Positions 1 through 8,274 of a stretch of 64,000 bases of DNA are shown one piece after another. The notes under the pieces were generated by a model. That model saw nothing but the letters and a program-made list of their open reading frames with translations, did no database searches and was not told the DNA's origin. The stretch is from contig CAVZRR010000002.1 in assembly GCA_963777725.1 (NCBI GenBank), forward strand, positions 124,001-188,000. Reading direction: 5' to 3'. A program made the translations under genes and the position numbers. This DNA is from RPQJ01 sp963777725. GTDB taxonomy: Bacteria; Pseudomonadota; Gammaproteobacteria; Steroidobacterales; Steroidobacteraceae. The first letter of the stretch is position 1; the number at the start of each line of letters is the position of its first letter.

Positions 1-158
1 CCGCGGGGTCCCCGCACCAGAGTGACCAGCGCCGGCACCGCGCCCGGCAGGAAAAACGCAAACCCGAACCCGAACAGCGGCAGCAATCCGAACAGGGCCG
101 TCACAAGAACAGCCGCGCCCGGGTTGTCCGCAATCCAGCTTGAGAACGTCCGACTCAT
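1..158 (-). CDS. DUF2232-type membrane protein (partial, N-terminus)
   Basis: The first 52 residues of a gene that runs off the left edge are visible, starting MSRTFSSWIADNPGAAVL. They contain a long hydrophobic stretch rich in Leu, Phe and Gly, consistent with a first transmembrane hairpin. In many gammaproteobacteria a DUF2232 (YybS-like) membrane protein lies between rpsR and rplI, and this gene lies directly downstream of rpsR on the same strand. The family call rests on position and hydrophobicity, because most of the protein is outside the window. The ATG at 158 has no clear ribosome-binding site, so the start is provisional. Confidence 0.5.
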   Translation of the reverse strand, partial: MSRTFSSWIADNPGAAVLVTALFGLLPLFGFGFAFFLPGAVPALVTLVRGPR

Positions 159-199
159 GGCGGCAGCCCGGCGCCTCGGCCGCGCGGCGCCCGATCAGC

Positions 200-424
200 T
201 CAGTGCTGGTCGGTGTACGGCAGCAGCGCGAGGAATCGCGCGCGCTTCACCGCGAGCGCCAGCTGGCGCTGGTAGTTCGACCGCGTGCCGGTGATGCGGC
301 TCGGGACGATCTTGCCCGTCTCGGTGATGTAGCCCTTGAGCGTGGCGAGATCCTTGTAATCGATGCGCTCGACGCCCTCGGCCGTGAACTTGCAGAACTT
401 ACGGCGGCGGAAAAAACGTGCCAT
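200..424 (-). CDS. rpsR: 30S ribosomal protein S18
   Basis: The 74-residue protein matches bacterial S18 in length and content: an N-terminal MARFFRRRKFCKF, a central IDYKDLATLKGYITETGKI block and a basic SNYQRQLALAVKRARFLALL tail that contacts 16S rRNA. S18 binds with S6 in the platform of the small subunit, and rpsF lies immediately upstream on the same strand, 50 bases away, as in the usual rpsF-rpsR operon. The gene is full length with an ATG start. Nothing unusual was seen. Confidence 0.98.
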   Translation of the reverse strand: MARFFRRRKFCKFTAEGVERIDYKDLATLKGYITETGKIVPSRITGTRSNYQRQLALAVKRARFLALLPYTDQH

Positions 425-474
425 GGGTCACCTGTTCGAAATCGTGTTTGAAGCTGGAGATCGGCGCGGCGCGA

Positions 475-861
475 TCAGTCCGCGGACCGCGAATCGTCCG
501 AGCTTTCCGGCAGGCTGCTGTCCTCGGCGCGGCCGCCCTCTTCTTCCGCGCGCGCCATGAACGACGCCTCGGTCACGGCGGTCGGCATCGAGACCACCAG
601 GTGGCGGATGACGGCGTCGCTGAAGCGGAACGCACCGGTGAGCTCATCGAGCGTCTTCTTGTCCGTCTCGATGTTCATCAGCACGTAGTGGGCCTTGTGG
701 ATCTTCGCGATCGGGTAGGCCAGCTGGCGGCGGCCCCAGTCCTCGACGCGATGGATCGCGCCGCCACCCGCGGTGATCATGCCGCGATAGCGCTCGATCA
801 TCGCCGGGACCTGCTCGCTCTGGTCGGGGTGGACCAGGAATACGACTTCGTAATGACGCAC
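475..861 (-). CDS. rpsF: 30S ribosomal protein S6
   Basis: This 128-residue protein begins MRHYEVVFLVHPDQSEQVP and carries the S6 hallmarks ITAGGGAIHRVEDWGRRQLAYPI and KAHYVLMNIE. The last 25 or so residues form an acidic, Ser-rich tail, comparable to the variable acidic S6 tail that RimK glutamylates in E. coli; whether that happens here is unknown. S6 forms a heterodimer with S18 on the 30S platform. The gene heads a short operon with rpsR. Its upstream side is a 564-bp gap full of palindromes that separates it from rlmB. Confidence 0.97.
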   Translation of the reverse strand: MRHYEVVFLVHPDQSEQVPAMIERYRGMITAGGGAIHRVEDWGRRQLAYPIAKIHKAHYVLMNIETDKKTLDELTGAFRFSDAVIRHLVVSMPTAVTEASFMARAEEEGGRAEDSSLPESSDDSRSAD

Positions 862-1017
862 TTTTCAATGCTCCCTTCGGTTGAAGCCGCCCGGATGCGA
901 AAAGCTCAGGTGCGGCAAGGAGTTACAACGACCGCTCGGCGCTTTTGGGGCGCAGCGGGCCGCCTAGGATAGGTGAGGGGCTGCGGTCGTGCAAGTTTTC
1001 GCGCGGCGTCGGTGGCT

Positions 1018-1088
1018 GGCGGAGGTTCCGGGTCCGCCCCGGCTCGCGAAGAGGAAATGCGAGCCGGAACGGACCCGGAACCTCCGCC
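1018..1088. repeat. Large perfect stem-loop (19 + 9 bp arms)
   Basis: The outer arms 1018-1036 and 1070-1088 are exact reverse complements over 19 bases. After a 2-base internal loop on each side, inner arms 1039-1047 and 1059-1067 pair over 9 bases, leaving an 11-base A/G-rich loop. No T-run follows on either strand, so it is not a standard intrinsic terminator. Length and perfection suggest a mobile palindromic element or structured RNA. Confidence 0.85.
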
Positions 1089-1105
1089 CGACACGCGGCG
1101 CCTGA

Positions 1106-1141
1106 GCGAATTGCCGAGCGCAGAGCCGCTCAACAATTCGC
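1106..1141. repeat. Inverted repeat with nested stem
   Basis: GCGAATTG at 1106-1113 pairs with CAATTCGC at 1134-1141. Inside it, GAGCG at 1116-1120 pairs with CGCTC at 1127-1131. It lies 17 bases from the larger stem-loop and may be part of the same composite element. Confidence 0.6.
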
Positions 1142-1321
1142 ACGGCGCACGAAACGCCCACCGAGCGGGGCGCGTAGAGAGTGGGCCCCGCCGCCTTGAT
1201 GATGCAGCCCCCGCCTCCCGTAGCGAGCGGCACGCGACGCTGCAAATGGTGGGCGATGCTTGCGCCGTGCGAGGCCGTGAACGGTCGCCGTTCGCGGACT
1301 CGCTCAGGCGCCGCGGGCCCG

Positions 1322-1394
1322 GGCGTTCCGGCGGACCCTGTTTCGACCAAGCGGGTCCCATTCCGCGACTCGAAACAGGGTCCGTCGGGACGCC
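1322..1394. repeat. Long imperfect inverted repeat (25-base arms)
   Basis: Arms 1322-1346 and 1370-1394 are complementary at 23 of 25 positions, around the core GGACCCTGTTTCGA / TCGAAACAGGGTCC. The 23-base centre holds a weaker GCGGG...CCGC pairing. Two mismatches suggest drift after insertion. It ends about 30 bases before the rlmB stop codon. Confidence 0.75.
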
Positions 1395-1425
1395 TGGACC
1401 GACGCTCGACGCAGGGGTCCGTGAG

Positions 1426-2193
1426 CTAACGCGCGCCCTTCGCCGCGCCTCGGGCGGCGGTCCGCTGCCGCACCGCTTCAAAGAGCACGACGCCCGTCGC
1501 GACCGAAACGTTGAGGCTTTCGACCGCCCCCGCCATCGGGATGGACACCAGCTGGTCGCAGCATTCGCGGGTCAGGCGTCGCAGGCCTTCGCCTTCCGAA
1601 CCCATGACGAGCGCCACGGGCCCCTTGAGGTCGGCTTCGAAAAGCGTCTTGTCGGCTGTGTCGTCGGTGCCCACGAGCCAGACGCCGCGCTCCTTCAGGT
1701 CACGCAGCGCGCGCGCAAGGTTGACGACTGGCACGAACGGGACTGTTTCAGCCGCACCGGCGGCGACTTTGCGCGCCACCGCGGTAAGACCCGCCGCGCG
1801 ATCACGCGGCGCGATCACCGCGGTGACGCCCGCGGCATCGGCGGACCGCAGGCAGGCACCGAGATTATGCGGATCCTGCACGCCATCGAGCACCAGCAGC
1901 AGCGGCGCCCCCTGGGCCGCCTCGAGCGCCTCCTCGAGCTGGGTCTCGGGATCGCCCGCACGCGGCACGATCTCCGCCACCACACCCTGGTGCCGGCCGC
2001 CCTCGGCCAACTTGTCGAGTGACGCATCGTCCGTGGCGCCCACCTGCACGCCGGCGCGCTGCGCCAGCGACTTGAGCTCAGCCAGCCGCGCGGCGTCGCG
2101 CCCGGAAGTCACCAGCAGGCGCCTGACGCGCTCCGGGTTGCGCGCGAGCAGCACGCGCACGGCGTGGATGCCGTAGGCGACCGAGCCCGGCAT
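1426..2193 (-). CDS. rlmB: 23S rRNA (guanosine-2'-O-)-methyltransferase RlmB
   Basis: The 255-residue SpoU/TrmH-family enzyme has the three knot motifs of the family: QDPHNLGACLRSADAAGV (motif 1), LVMGSEGEGLRRLTRECCD (motif 2) and ESLNVSVATGVVLFEAVRQR (motif 3), preceded by the small L30e-like substrate-binding domain (YGIHAVRVLL). RlmB methylates the 2'-hydroxyl of G2251 in the peptidyl-transferase P-loop of 23S rRNA using S-adenosylmethionine. The ATG overlaps the rnr stop as TGATG, so the two are translationally coupled, matching the rnr-rlmB pairing of E. coli. Confidence 0.96.
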   Translation of the reverse strand: MPGSVAYGIHAVRVLLARNPERVRRLLVTSGRDAARLAELKSLAQRAGVQVGATDDASLDKLAEGGRHQGVVAEIVPRAGDPETQLEEALEAAQGAPLLLVLDGVQDPHNLGACLRSADAAGVTAVIAPRDRAAGLTAVARKVAAGAAETVPFVPVVNLARALRDLKERGVWLVGTDDTADKTLFEADLKGPVALVMGSEGEGLRRLTRECCDQLVSIPMAGAVESLNVSVATGVVLFEAVRQRTAARGAAKGAR

Positions 2194-4430
2194 CAGCGAC
2201 GTCTTCCGGCCGGCCGCGGCCTGCGGTTGCTGCGTGGCCGCGACTCGGTGGCGCCCGCGAGCTCGAAGTCGACGCGACGGTCGTCGAGCGACACGTTCGC
2301 GACCCGCACGCGCAAGCGATCACCGAGCTTGTAGACCTTGCCCGAGTTGCGACCGACGATGCGGAACCCGGAACGGTCGCGCGTGAAGTAGTCCTGCCCC
2401 AGCGCGGAGACGTGCAGCAGGCCATCCACCTGCAGGCCCGCGAGCTGCACGAACAGGCCGAAATCCACGACGCCCGAAACGAGCCCGTCGTACTCCTCGC
2501 CCACGCGCTCCTGCATGTAGAAGCACTTGAGCCAGGCGATCGCGCCGCGAGTCGCCTCGTCGGCGCGGCGCTCCCGGAACGAGCAATCCTGGCCGAGCAC
2601 CGGGAACGGGCCGTGCCACGCCGCGAGCTCCTGCACGTCTCCCTGCTGCAGGACCTGCCGAATCCCGCGGTGCACGACGAGGTCGGGATAGCGGCGGATC
2701 GGCGAGGTGAAGTGCGCGTAGTGTTCCAGCGCGAGCCCGAAATGACCGATGTTGCCCGGCTGATAGACGGCTTGCGGCATCGAGCGCACCACGGCAGTCG
2801 AAATCAGCAGCGCGTCGGGGCGATCACCGATCTTCTGCAGCAGGTCGCGCAGGTGCTCGGGCTTCACCTCCTCCGCAGGAGGCAGCCAGAGGCCGAACTC
2901 GCGCAGGAACTGGCGCAGCGTCTCGAGGCGGTCGACCTCCGGCAGGCCATGCACGCGGTAGAGCGTCGGGACGTGATGCCGATCGAGGAAACGCGCCGCC
3001 GCGATGTTGGCCGCGATCATGCACTCCTCGATCAGCCGGTGGGCATCGTTGCGCGGCTGCTCGACCAGCGCGGCGACGCGGCCGTCCGTGTCGAACTTGA
3101 GCTTGAGCTCGGGCGTGTCGAGCTCGAGCGCGCCGCGCCCGGAGCGCTCGCGCGTAAAGCTCTTGTAGATGCCGTGCAGCGCGAGCAGGCGCTCGCGCAG
3201 CGCTTCGAGGCGCGGCGCGTGCGTGGCGCCCGGTCGCTCGAGAAATTCACCCACTTCACGATACGTGAGCCGTGCCGCCGAGCGCATCACGCCCTCGAAA
3301 AATCGCGACCGCGTGATCCGGCCGTCGTCGCTCACCCGCAGCTCGCAACAGAGGCACAGGCGGTCCTGGTCAGGAACCAGCGAGCACAGGCCGTTCGAGA
3401 GCGCTTCCGGCAGCATCGGGATGACGCGGTTCGGAAAATACACCGACGTGCCACGCTCGCGCGCCTCCGCATCGAGTGCGCTCCCCGGCTTGACGTAGTG
3501 CCCCACGTCGGCAATCGCGACGATCAGCCGCCAGCCGCCACCACGCGTGCGCTCGCAATAGACGGCGTCGTCATAGTCCTGCGCGTCCTCGCCGTCGATC
3601 GTGACGAGCGCCGTGTCGCGCAGGTCCTCGCGGGCGGCGATCGCGGCCTCGGGAATCCGCGCGCCGTACGCCGCAGCCTCGTCGAGCACGGCGGGCGGAA
3701 ACTCGTACGGCAGCCCGTGCGAGTGGATCGCGATGTCTGTTTCCATGCCCGGCGCGCCGTGCTCGCCGAGCAAGCGCGACACGCGGCCGACCGGCTGCGC
3801 CGTGCGGCTCGGCTGCTGGGTCAGCTCGACGATCACGATCTGGCCCGACTCGGCTCCGCCGAGCTGCGACTGCGGCACCAGCACGCGGTGCGTGAAGCGC
3901 GGATTGTCCGGAGTCAGATAGGCGACGCCGGAGTCGACGTGCAGGCGTCCGACGACCTCGCGCGTGCGCCGCTCGAGCACCTCCACGATCGCACCCTGCG
4001 GCTTGCCGCGGAAGCTCGGTCCCTCGACGCGCACGGCCACGCGGTCGCCGTGCATCACCTCGCGCATCTGCTGGGCGGGGAGATGGATCGGCGCGCTGGC
4101 GTCGTCGGGCAACAGCAGGCCGTCGCCGTTGCGCTGTGCCTGCACGGTACCGACGGCGAGGCCCGGAAGTTGCTCGCGGAGGCAGTACTGGCCGCGACGG
4201 TTGAGCACGACCTCGCCGTGCTTGACCAGCGTCGCAAGGCGGGCTGCCGCGTCGGCGCCTGCGGACGGGCCGAGCTCCGCCGTGATCTCCTCGAGCCGCA
4301 TCGGTCGGCCGGCCCGCCGCAACACCTGCAGCACGGCCGACTCCGGCGAGGGAGCGCCGCGTTGCGCGGTGCGCGAACGCGCGCCGCCCTGGGGTCCGGG
4401 GGTGGAACGTCTGTTTTGTCGTCTTTTCAT
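2193..4430 (-). CDS. rnr: Ribonuclease R
   Basis: The 745-residue 3'-5' exoribonuclease has the RNase R layout: N-terminal winged-helix region, two cold-shock domains (around LPGLAVGTVQAQRNGDGLL), the RNB catalytic core with the acidic motif IDGEDAQDYDDAVY, a C-terminal S1 domain starting near EEYDGLVSGVVDFGLFVQ, and a basic Arg-rich tail. It degrades structured RNA, including rRNA fragments and tmRNA-tagged messages. The open frame extends upstream to 4544, but that would cover the divergent tRNA-Leu promoter. The ATG at 4430 (MKRRQNRRSTPGPQ) is preferred. It is coupled to rlmB downstream. Confidence 0.95.
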   Translation of the reverse strand: MKRRQNRRSTPGPQGGARSRTAQRGAPSPESAVLQVLRRAGRPMRLEEITAELGPSAGADAAARLATLVKHGEVVLNRRGQYCLREQLPGLAVGTVQAQRNGDGLLLPDDASAPIHLPAQQMREVMHGDRVAVRVEGPSFRGKPQGAIVEVLERRTREVVGRLHVDSGVAYLTPDNPRFTHRVLVPQSQLGGAESGQIVIVELTQQPSRTAQPVGRVSRLLGEHGAPGMETDIAIHSHGLPYEFPPAVLDEAAAYGARIPEAAIAAREDLRDTALVTIDGEDAQDYDDAVYCERTRGGGWRLIVAIADVGHYVKPGSALDAEARERGTSVYFPNRVIPMLPEALSNGLCSLVPDQDRLCLCCELRVSDDGRITRSRFFEGVMRSAARLTYREVGEFLERPGATHAPRLEALRERLLALHGIYKSFTRERSGRGALELDTPELKLKFDTDGRVAALVEQPRNDAHRLIEECMIAANIAAARFLDRHHVPTLYRVHGLPEVDRLETLRQFLREFGLWLPPAEEVKPEHLRDLLQKIGDRPDALLISTAVVRSMPQAVYQPGNIGHFGLALEHYAHFTSPIRRYPDLVVHRGIRQVLQQGDVQELAAWHGPFPVLGQDCSFRERRADEATRGAIAWLKCFYMQERVGEEYDGLVSGVVDFGLFVQLAGLQVDGLLHVSALGQDYFTRDRSGFRIVGRNSGKVYKLGDRLRVRVANVSLDDRRVDFELAGATESRPRSNRRPRPAGRRR

Positions 4431-4470
4431 GTGATTGAAGTCGTGGGCGGCCGTCGGCCGCCAGTATTCG

Positions 4471-4499
4471 TTGACAGCCCCGGGGGCCGCCAGTAAATT
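4471..4499 (+). promoter_or_regulatory. sigma-70 promoter for tRNA-Leu
   Basis: TTGACA at 4471-4476 is a perfect -35. A 17-base spacer leads to TAAATT at 4494-4499 (4 of 6 matches to the -10 consensus). A GC-rich stretch follows, as in stringently controlled stable-RNA promoters. The mature tRNA begins 45 bases downstream. Confidence 0.75.
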
Positions 4500-4544
4500 G
4501 CGCCACCTTCCAGCGGGCCCCGAAGTGGCCGCGCCGCGACCCAT

Positions 4545-4629
<85 letters not shown>

Positions 4630-4647
4630 TCTGGCCACGCGGCCAGA
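4630..4647 (+). terminator. Possible terminator after tRNA-Leu
   Basis: TCTGGCC (4630-4636) and GGCCAGA (4641-4647) form a 7-bp stem with a 4-base loop directly after the CCA. The T-rich stretch only appears about 20 bases later, so termination here may be weak or serve RNA processing. Confidence 0.4.
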
Positions 4648-4701
4648 CTCTAGCACTTCGCGGCGCAACTTTCTGTTTCTAATCGCTTTTCTGCGGCGCG
4701 C

Positions 4702-5847
4702 TCAGACCGAGCGCGAGATCAGTTCCTTCATGATCTCGTTGGTGCCGCCGTAGATCCGCTGCACGCGCGAATCGGCGAACATCCGGCAGACGAGATACTC
4801 GTTCATGTAGCCGTAGCCGCCGTGCAACTGCACGCACTCGTCGATGACTTTCTGCTGGATGTCGGTGATCCACCACTTCGCCATTGCGGCGGTCTCGGCG
4901 TCGAGCTTGCCGTCCACCAGCTGCTCGATGCAGCGGTCGATGAACGTGCGCGCGACCCGGGCGTGCGTGAAGATTTCGGCCAGCTTGAAGCGGGTGTTCT
5001 GGAACTCGGCGATCGCATGGCCGAACGCCTTGCGCTCGCGCACGTATCGCGACGTCTCCGCGGCGGCCCCTTCCATCGCCGCCACGCCGCCGAGCGCGAT
5101 CGTGATGCGCTCGTAAGGCAGGTCGCCCATCAGCTGGTGCATGCCCTTGCCCTCGGCGCCGCCGAGCAGGCAATCGGCCGGGACGCGCACGTCCTCGAAG
5201 TAGAGTTCCGAGGTGTCCTGCGCCGTCATGCCCATCTTGTCGAGCACCCGCCCGACCCGGTAGCCCTTCAGCCCCTCGGTCTCGACCATCAGGATCGAGA
5301 GCCCGCGACTGCGATCATTCGGGTCGGTGCGCACGACCAGCATCAGGATCGTCGCGATCGAGCCGTTGGTGATGAAGATCTTCGAGCCGTTGACGACGTA
5401 TTCGCCGCCTTCGAGCACGGCCCGGGTACGAATGCCCTTCAGGTCGGAGCCGGCGCCGGGCTCGGTCATCGCAATCGCGCCGATCAGCTCGCCGCTCGCC
5501 ATGCGCGGCAGCCAGCGCTGCTTCTGTTCTTCACTGCCGTAATTGAGCACGTAGTGCGCGGCGATGCTGTGCACGCCCTGGCCGAAGCCGGAGATGCCGC
5601 GACGGTTCAGCTCCTCGTAGAGCACGGCCTCGTGGCGGAAATCACCGCCGCCGCCACCGTAGTCGGACGGCACGTCCATCAGCAGGAAGCCGGCGCCACC
5701 CACCGCACGCCAGGTCTCGCGATCGACGTGGTGCTGCGCGCGCCAGCGCGGCTCGTGCGGCAGCATCTCCGTCTCGACGAAGCGCGAGACCGCCTCGCGC
5801 AGCATGCGCAGGTCGTCGTCCATCCACGGGGATTCGTACGGTGTCAT
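4702..5847 (-). CDS. Acyl-CoA dehydrogenase, long-chain type
   Basis: A 381-residue flavoprotein of the acyl-CoA dehydrogenase family. It has an N-terminal helical domain, the FAD/substrate motif AMTEPGAGSDLKGIRT near residue 126, a beta domain and a C-terminal helical domain with QKVIDECVQLHGGYGYMNEY. The C-terminal motif reads IYGGTNEIMKEL, so the catalytic Glu of medium-chain enzymes (YEGT) is Gly. As in long-chain and isovaleryl enzymes, the base is more likely Glu246 in LPYER. It would carry out the first oxidation of fatty acyl-CoA beta-oxidation, but its exact substrate cannot be read from sequence. It lies between purA and rnr without other lipid genes, an unusual place for it. Confidence 0.88.
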   Translation of the reverse strand: MTPYESPWMDDDLRMLREAVSRFVETEMLPHEPRWRAQHHVDRETWRAVGGAGFLLMDVPSDYGGGGGDFRHEAVLYEELNRRGISGFGQGVHSIAAHYVLNYGSEEQKQRWLPRMASGELIGAIAMTEPGAGSDLKGIRTRAVLEGGEYVVNGSKIFITNGSIATILMLVVRTDPNDRSRGLSILMVETEGLKGYRVGRVLDKMGMTAQDTSELYFEDVRVPADCLLGGAEGKGMHQLMGDLPYERITIALGGVAAMEGAAAETSRYVRERKAFGHAIAEFQNTRFKLAEIFTHARVARTFIDRCIEQLVDGKLDAETAAMAKWWITDIQQKVIDECVQLHGGYGYMNEYLVCRMFADSRVQRIYGGTNEIMKELISRSV

Positions 5848-5867
5848 GGTGGCTCAGGTCGTCCAGG

Positions 5868-7160
5868 TCAATCGAAGGGATGGCGCAGCACGATGGTCTC
5901 GGCGCGATCCGGCCCGGTCGAGACGATGTCGATGGGCACGCCCGCCAGCTGCTCGATGCGGGCGAGGTACTTGCGCGCGTTCTCCGGCAGCTTGCCGAAT
6001 TCCGTGATGCCGACGGTGGATTGCGACCAGCCGGGCAAGGTTTCGTAAACCGGCTCGCACTCCGAGTAGCGGTGCGGCAGCAACGGCGGGTTGTCACGGA
6101 TCGCGCCGTCGATCCGGTAGCCGGTCGCGATGCGCAGCGTGTCGAGGCCGTCGAGCACGTCGAGCTTGGTGACACCGAGGCTCGAGAGGCTGTTGTGCAG
6201 CACCGCGCGCCGCAAGGCCACTGCGTCGAACCATCCGCAGCGACGCGGACGCCCGGTGACCGCCCCGAACTCGTGGCCGACGCGCGAGAGGTGCTCGCCG
6301 TTCTCGTCGAACAGTTCGGTCGGGAACGGCCCGGCGCCGACGCGCGTCGTGTACGCCTTGACGATGCCGAGCACGCGATGGAGGTCACGCGGCCCGAGCC
6401 CGGTGCCGACTGCAGCAGCGCCGGCAATCGTGTTCGACGACGTGACGAACGGGTAGGTACCGACGTCGTTGTCGAGCAACGCGCCCTGCGCGCCCTCGAA
6501 CAGCAGGTTGCCGCCACGCTGCATCTCGACCCGCAGCCGCTCGCTGATGTCTTCGACCAGCGGCTGCACGCGCTCGGCCTGTGCGACGAGATCGTCGAGC
6601 ACCCGCTGGAAGTCGACCGGCTCGGCGCTGAAATAACGGCTGAGCACGAAGTTGTGGAAGTCGAGGATCTCGCCCAGCCGGGCCGCGAGCCGGTCGCGCT
6701 GGAACAGGTCCGCGACGCGCACGGCGCGGCGCGCCACCTTGTCTTCGTAGGCGGGCCCGATGCCGCGGCCGGTGGTGCCGATCGCGTTCACGCCCTGCGC
6801 CCGTTCGCGGGCCCGGTCGAGCGCGATGTGTGACGGCAGGATCAGCGCGCAGTTCGGGCTGATGCGCAGGCGTTCGTAGACCGGCACGCCCTTCTGCACG
6901 AGCGCGTCGGCCTCGCGCAGCAGCGCATCGAGGGACAGCACGACGCCGTTGCCGATCAGGCAGTCGACGCCGGGATGCAGGATGCCCGACGGAATCAGCG
7001 ACAGCACCGTCTTGGCGCCGTCGATGACCAGCGTGTGTCCGGCGTTGTGCCCGCCCTGGAAGCGCACGACCGCGGCCGCGCGCTCCGTGAGCAGGTCGAC
7101 GATCTTGCCCTTGCCTTCGTCGCCCCACTGGGCGCCGATCACCACGAGATTGATGGCCAT
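5868..7160 (-). CDS. purA: Adenylosuccinate synthetase
   Basis: The 430-residue enzyme joins IMP and aspartate using GTP, the first committed step to AMP. The N-terminus carries the GTP-binding loop GAQWGDEGKGK (residues 9-19) with catalytic Asp14, and His42 in GGHNAGHT. The IMP-contacting TTGRGIGPAYEDK and the TSVTKLDVLD-like segment (LGVTKLDVLDGLDTLRI) are also present. The length matches E. coli PurA. It lies 24 bases downstream of the small DUF2065 gene at the end of the hfq-hflXKC string. Confidence 0.98.
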   Translation of the reverse strand: MAINLVVIGAQWGDEGKGKIVDLLTERAAAVVRFQGGHNAGHTLVIDGAKTVLSLIPSGILHPGVDCLIGNGVVLSLDALLREADALVQKGVPVYERLRISPNCALILPSHIALDRARERAQGVNAIGTTGRGIGPAYEDKVARRAVRVADLFQRDRLAARLGEILDFHNFVLSRYFSAEPVDFQRVLDDLVAQAERVQPLVEDISERLRVEMQRGGNLLFEGAQGALLDNDVGTYPFVTSSNTIAGAAAVGTGLGPRDLHRVLGIVKAYTTRVGAGPFPTELFDENGEHLSRVGHEFGAVTGRPRRCGWFDAVALRRAVLHNSLSSLGVTKLDVLDGLDTLRIATGYRIDGAIRDNPPLLPHRYSECEPVYETLPGWSQSTVGITEFGKLPENARKYLARIEQLAGVPIDIVSTGPDRAETIVLRHPFD

Positions 7161-7184
7161 TGCGATGAGTCGTCCGGTTTGCGG

Positions 7185-7382
7185 TCAGCCTGCGCCGCGC
7201 ACGAGGTAGAGCAGCACGGCGCCGGCGATCATGCTCACCAGCCCGGCCACGCGCAAGGTGCGCTCGTCGAGTTCCGAGAGCCGCAGCAGTGCGCGCTTCA
7301 TGCCGCCCGGATTCGCGAACGGCATGAGGCCTTCGAGCACGAGATACAGCGCGAAGGCCGCCCAGAGATCGTTCCAGTTCAT
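7185..7382 (-). CDS. DUF2065 small membrane protein (YjeT-like)
   Basis: A 65-residue protein made of two hydrophobic helices (about residues 5-22 and 45-62) joined by a short polar loop containing PGGMKRALLRLSELDE. Size and sequence fit DUF2065/YjeT, which in many gammaproteobacteria lies between hflC and purA, exactly as here. The function of the family is unknown. Co-occurrence with hflKC suggests an inner-membrane role near the FtsH-HflKC complex, which is inference only. Confidence 0.88.
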   Translation of the reverse strand: MNWNDLWAAFALYLVLEGLMPFANPGGMKRALLRLSELDERTLRVAGLVSMIAGAVLLYLVRGAG

Positions 7383-7404
7383 GATCCGCCCGTTGCAGGC
7401 GCGG

Positions 7405-8274
7405 TCAGCGGCCGGATTCCTTCAGGTACTCGAAGAACTCCCCGTCCGGCGCCAGCACCAGGATGTCGCCCTGCTTGCCGAGCGAGCGCCGGTAGGCCTG
7501 CATCGAACGGTGAAAGGCGAAGAAGTCTGGGTTGCGCGTATGTGCTTTCGCGTACACGTCCGCGGCGGCCGCGTCGCCCTCGCCCTTGATGATCTCCGCC
7601 TGCCGATACGCGTCGGCGAGGATCTCGGTCCGCTGGCGATCGGCCTCGGCGCGCGTCTGCTCCGACACGGCGGAACCCTCGGCGCGCAACTGCGCGGCCT
7701 GGCGCGCGAAGTCCTGGCGCATGCGGTTGAACACCGACTCGCTCACTTCCTCGGGCAGGTCGATGCTCTTCACGCGCACGTCGATCAGCGTGATGCCGAG
7801 CCCGGCCACGTTGCCCTCGGCGACCTTGCGCACCTCGTTCAGGAACTCGGTGCGCTCCGCGGCGACCACCTGCTGGATGGTCCGCTTCGCGATGACGCCC
7901 TTGATGCCGTCCTTGACGATTTCGCCGAGTCGGCGATTGGCCACGTCCTCGCTGCCGCCGGCGGTCGACGTGTAGTAGCGGGCCACGTCGACGATGCGCC
8001 ACTTCACGAAGAAATTGATCCGCAGGATCTTGCCTTCGCTGGTGAGGAACTGTTCCGACGGGTAGTCCTCGGTGAGGATGCGCCGGTCGAACTTGCGCAC
8101 GTTGTTGATCAGCGGCGTCATGAAGTGCAGGCCGGGACCATAGTCCGTGCGCACGATCTCGCCGAAGCGGAACTTGATCGCGAGGTCGGTCTCGCGGACG
8201 GTGAAGGCCGCCATCGACACGACGAGCGCGAGGAAGCCGAGCACGATCACGGCCAGGTAACTGCGGTTGCTCAT
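7405..8274 (-). CDS. hflC: HflC, FtsH protease modulator (SPFH protein)
   Basis: A 289-residue SPFH/prohibitin-family protein with one N-terminal membrane helix (residues 6-24), the SPFH core (VRETDLAIKFRFGEIVRTDY, GPGLHFMTPLINNVRKFDRR) and a long coiled-coil region rich in Ala, Glu and Arg (AEGSAVSEQTRAEADRQRTE). HflC and HflK form a large periplasmic cage around FtsH in the inner membrane and modulate its proteolysis. The ATG overlaps the last base of the hflK stop (TGATG), indicating translational coupling. Confidence 0.96.
   Translation of the reverse strand: MSNRSYLAVIVLGFLALVVSMAAFTVRETDLAIKFRFGEIVRTDYGPGLHFMTPLINNVRKFDRRILTEDYPSEQFLTSEGKILRINFFVKWRIVDVARYYTSTAGGSEDVANRRLGEIVKDGIKGVIAKRTIQQVVAAERTEFLNEVRKVAEGNVAGLGITLIDVRVKSIDLPEEVSESVFNRMRQDFARQAAQLRAEGSAVSEQTRAEADRQRTEILADAYRQAEIIKGEGDAAAADVYAKAHTRNPDFFAFHRSMQAYRRSLGKQGDILVLAPDGEFFEYLKESGR

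Larger units (their letters stand above)
862..1425. other. 564-bp non-coding gap rich in palindromes
   Basis: No open frame here resembles a protein, and frames on both strands overlap. The stretch is GC-rich and dominated by inverted repeats: a 71-base structure at 1018-1088, an 8+5 bp one at 1106-1141, a short perfect 6-bp stem around 1279-1293 and a long imperfect one at 1322-1394. The words GGACCC/GGGTCC recur in the first and last of these, so they may belong to one repeat family. The promoter for rpsF-rpsR should lie near 862-950, but no convincing -35/-10 pair is visible. Confidence 0.6.

Noticed and set aside
906..1481. A 191-codon minus-strand open frame in the rpsF-rlmB gap
   Set aside because: It is made of translated inverted repeats, overlaps other equally long frames on both strands and overlaps the rlmB end.
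4431..4544. An N-terminal extension of RNase R by 38 residues starting at 4544
   Set aside because: It would run across a strong divergent promoter for tRNA-Leu and shows no similarity to RNase R N-termini.
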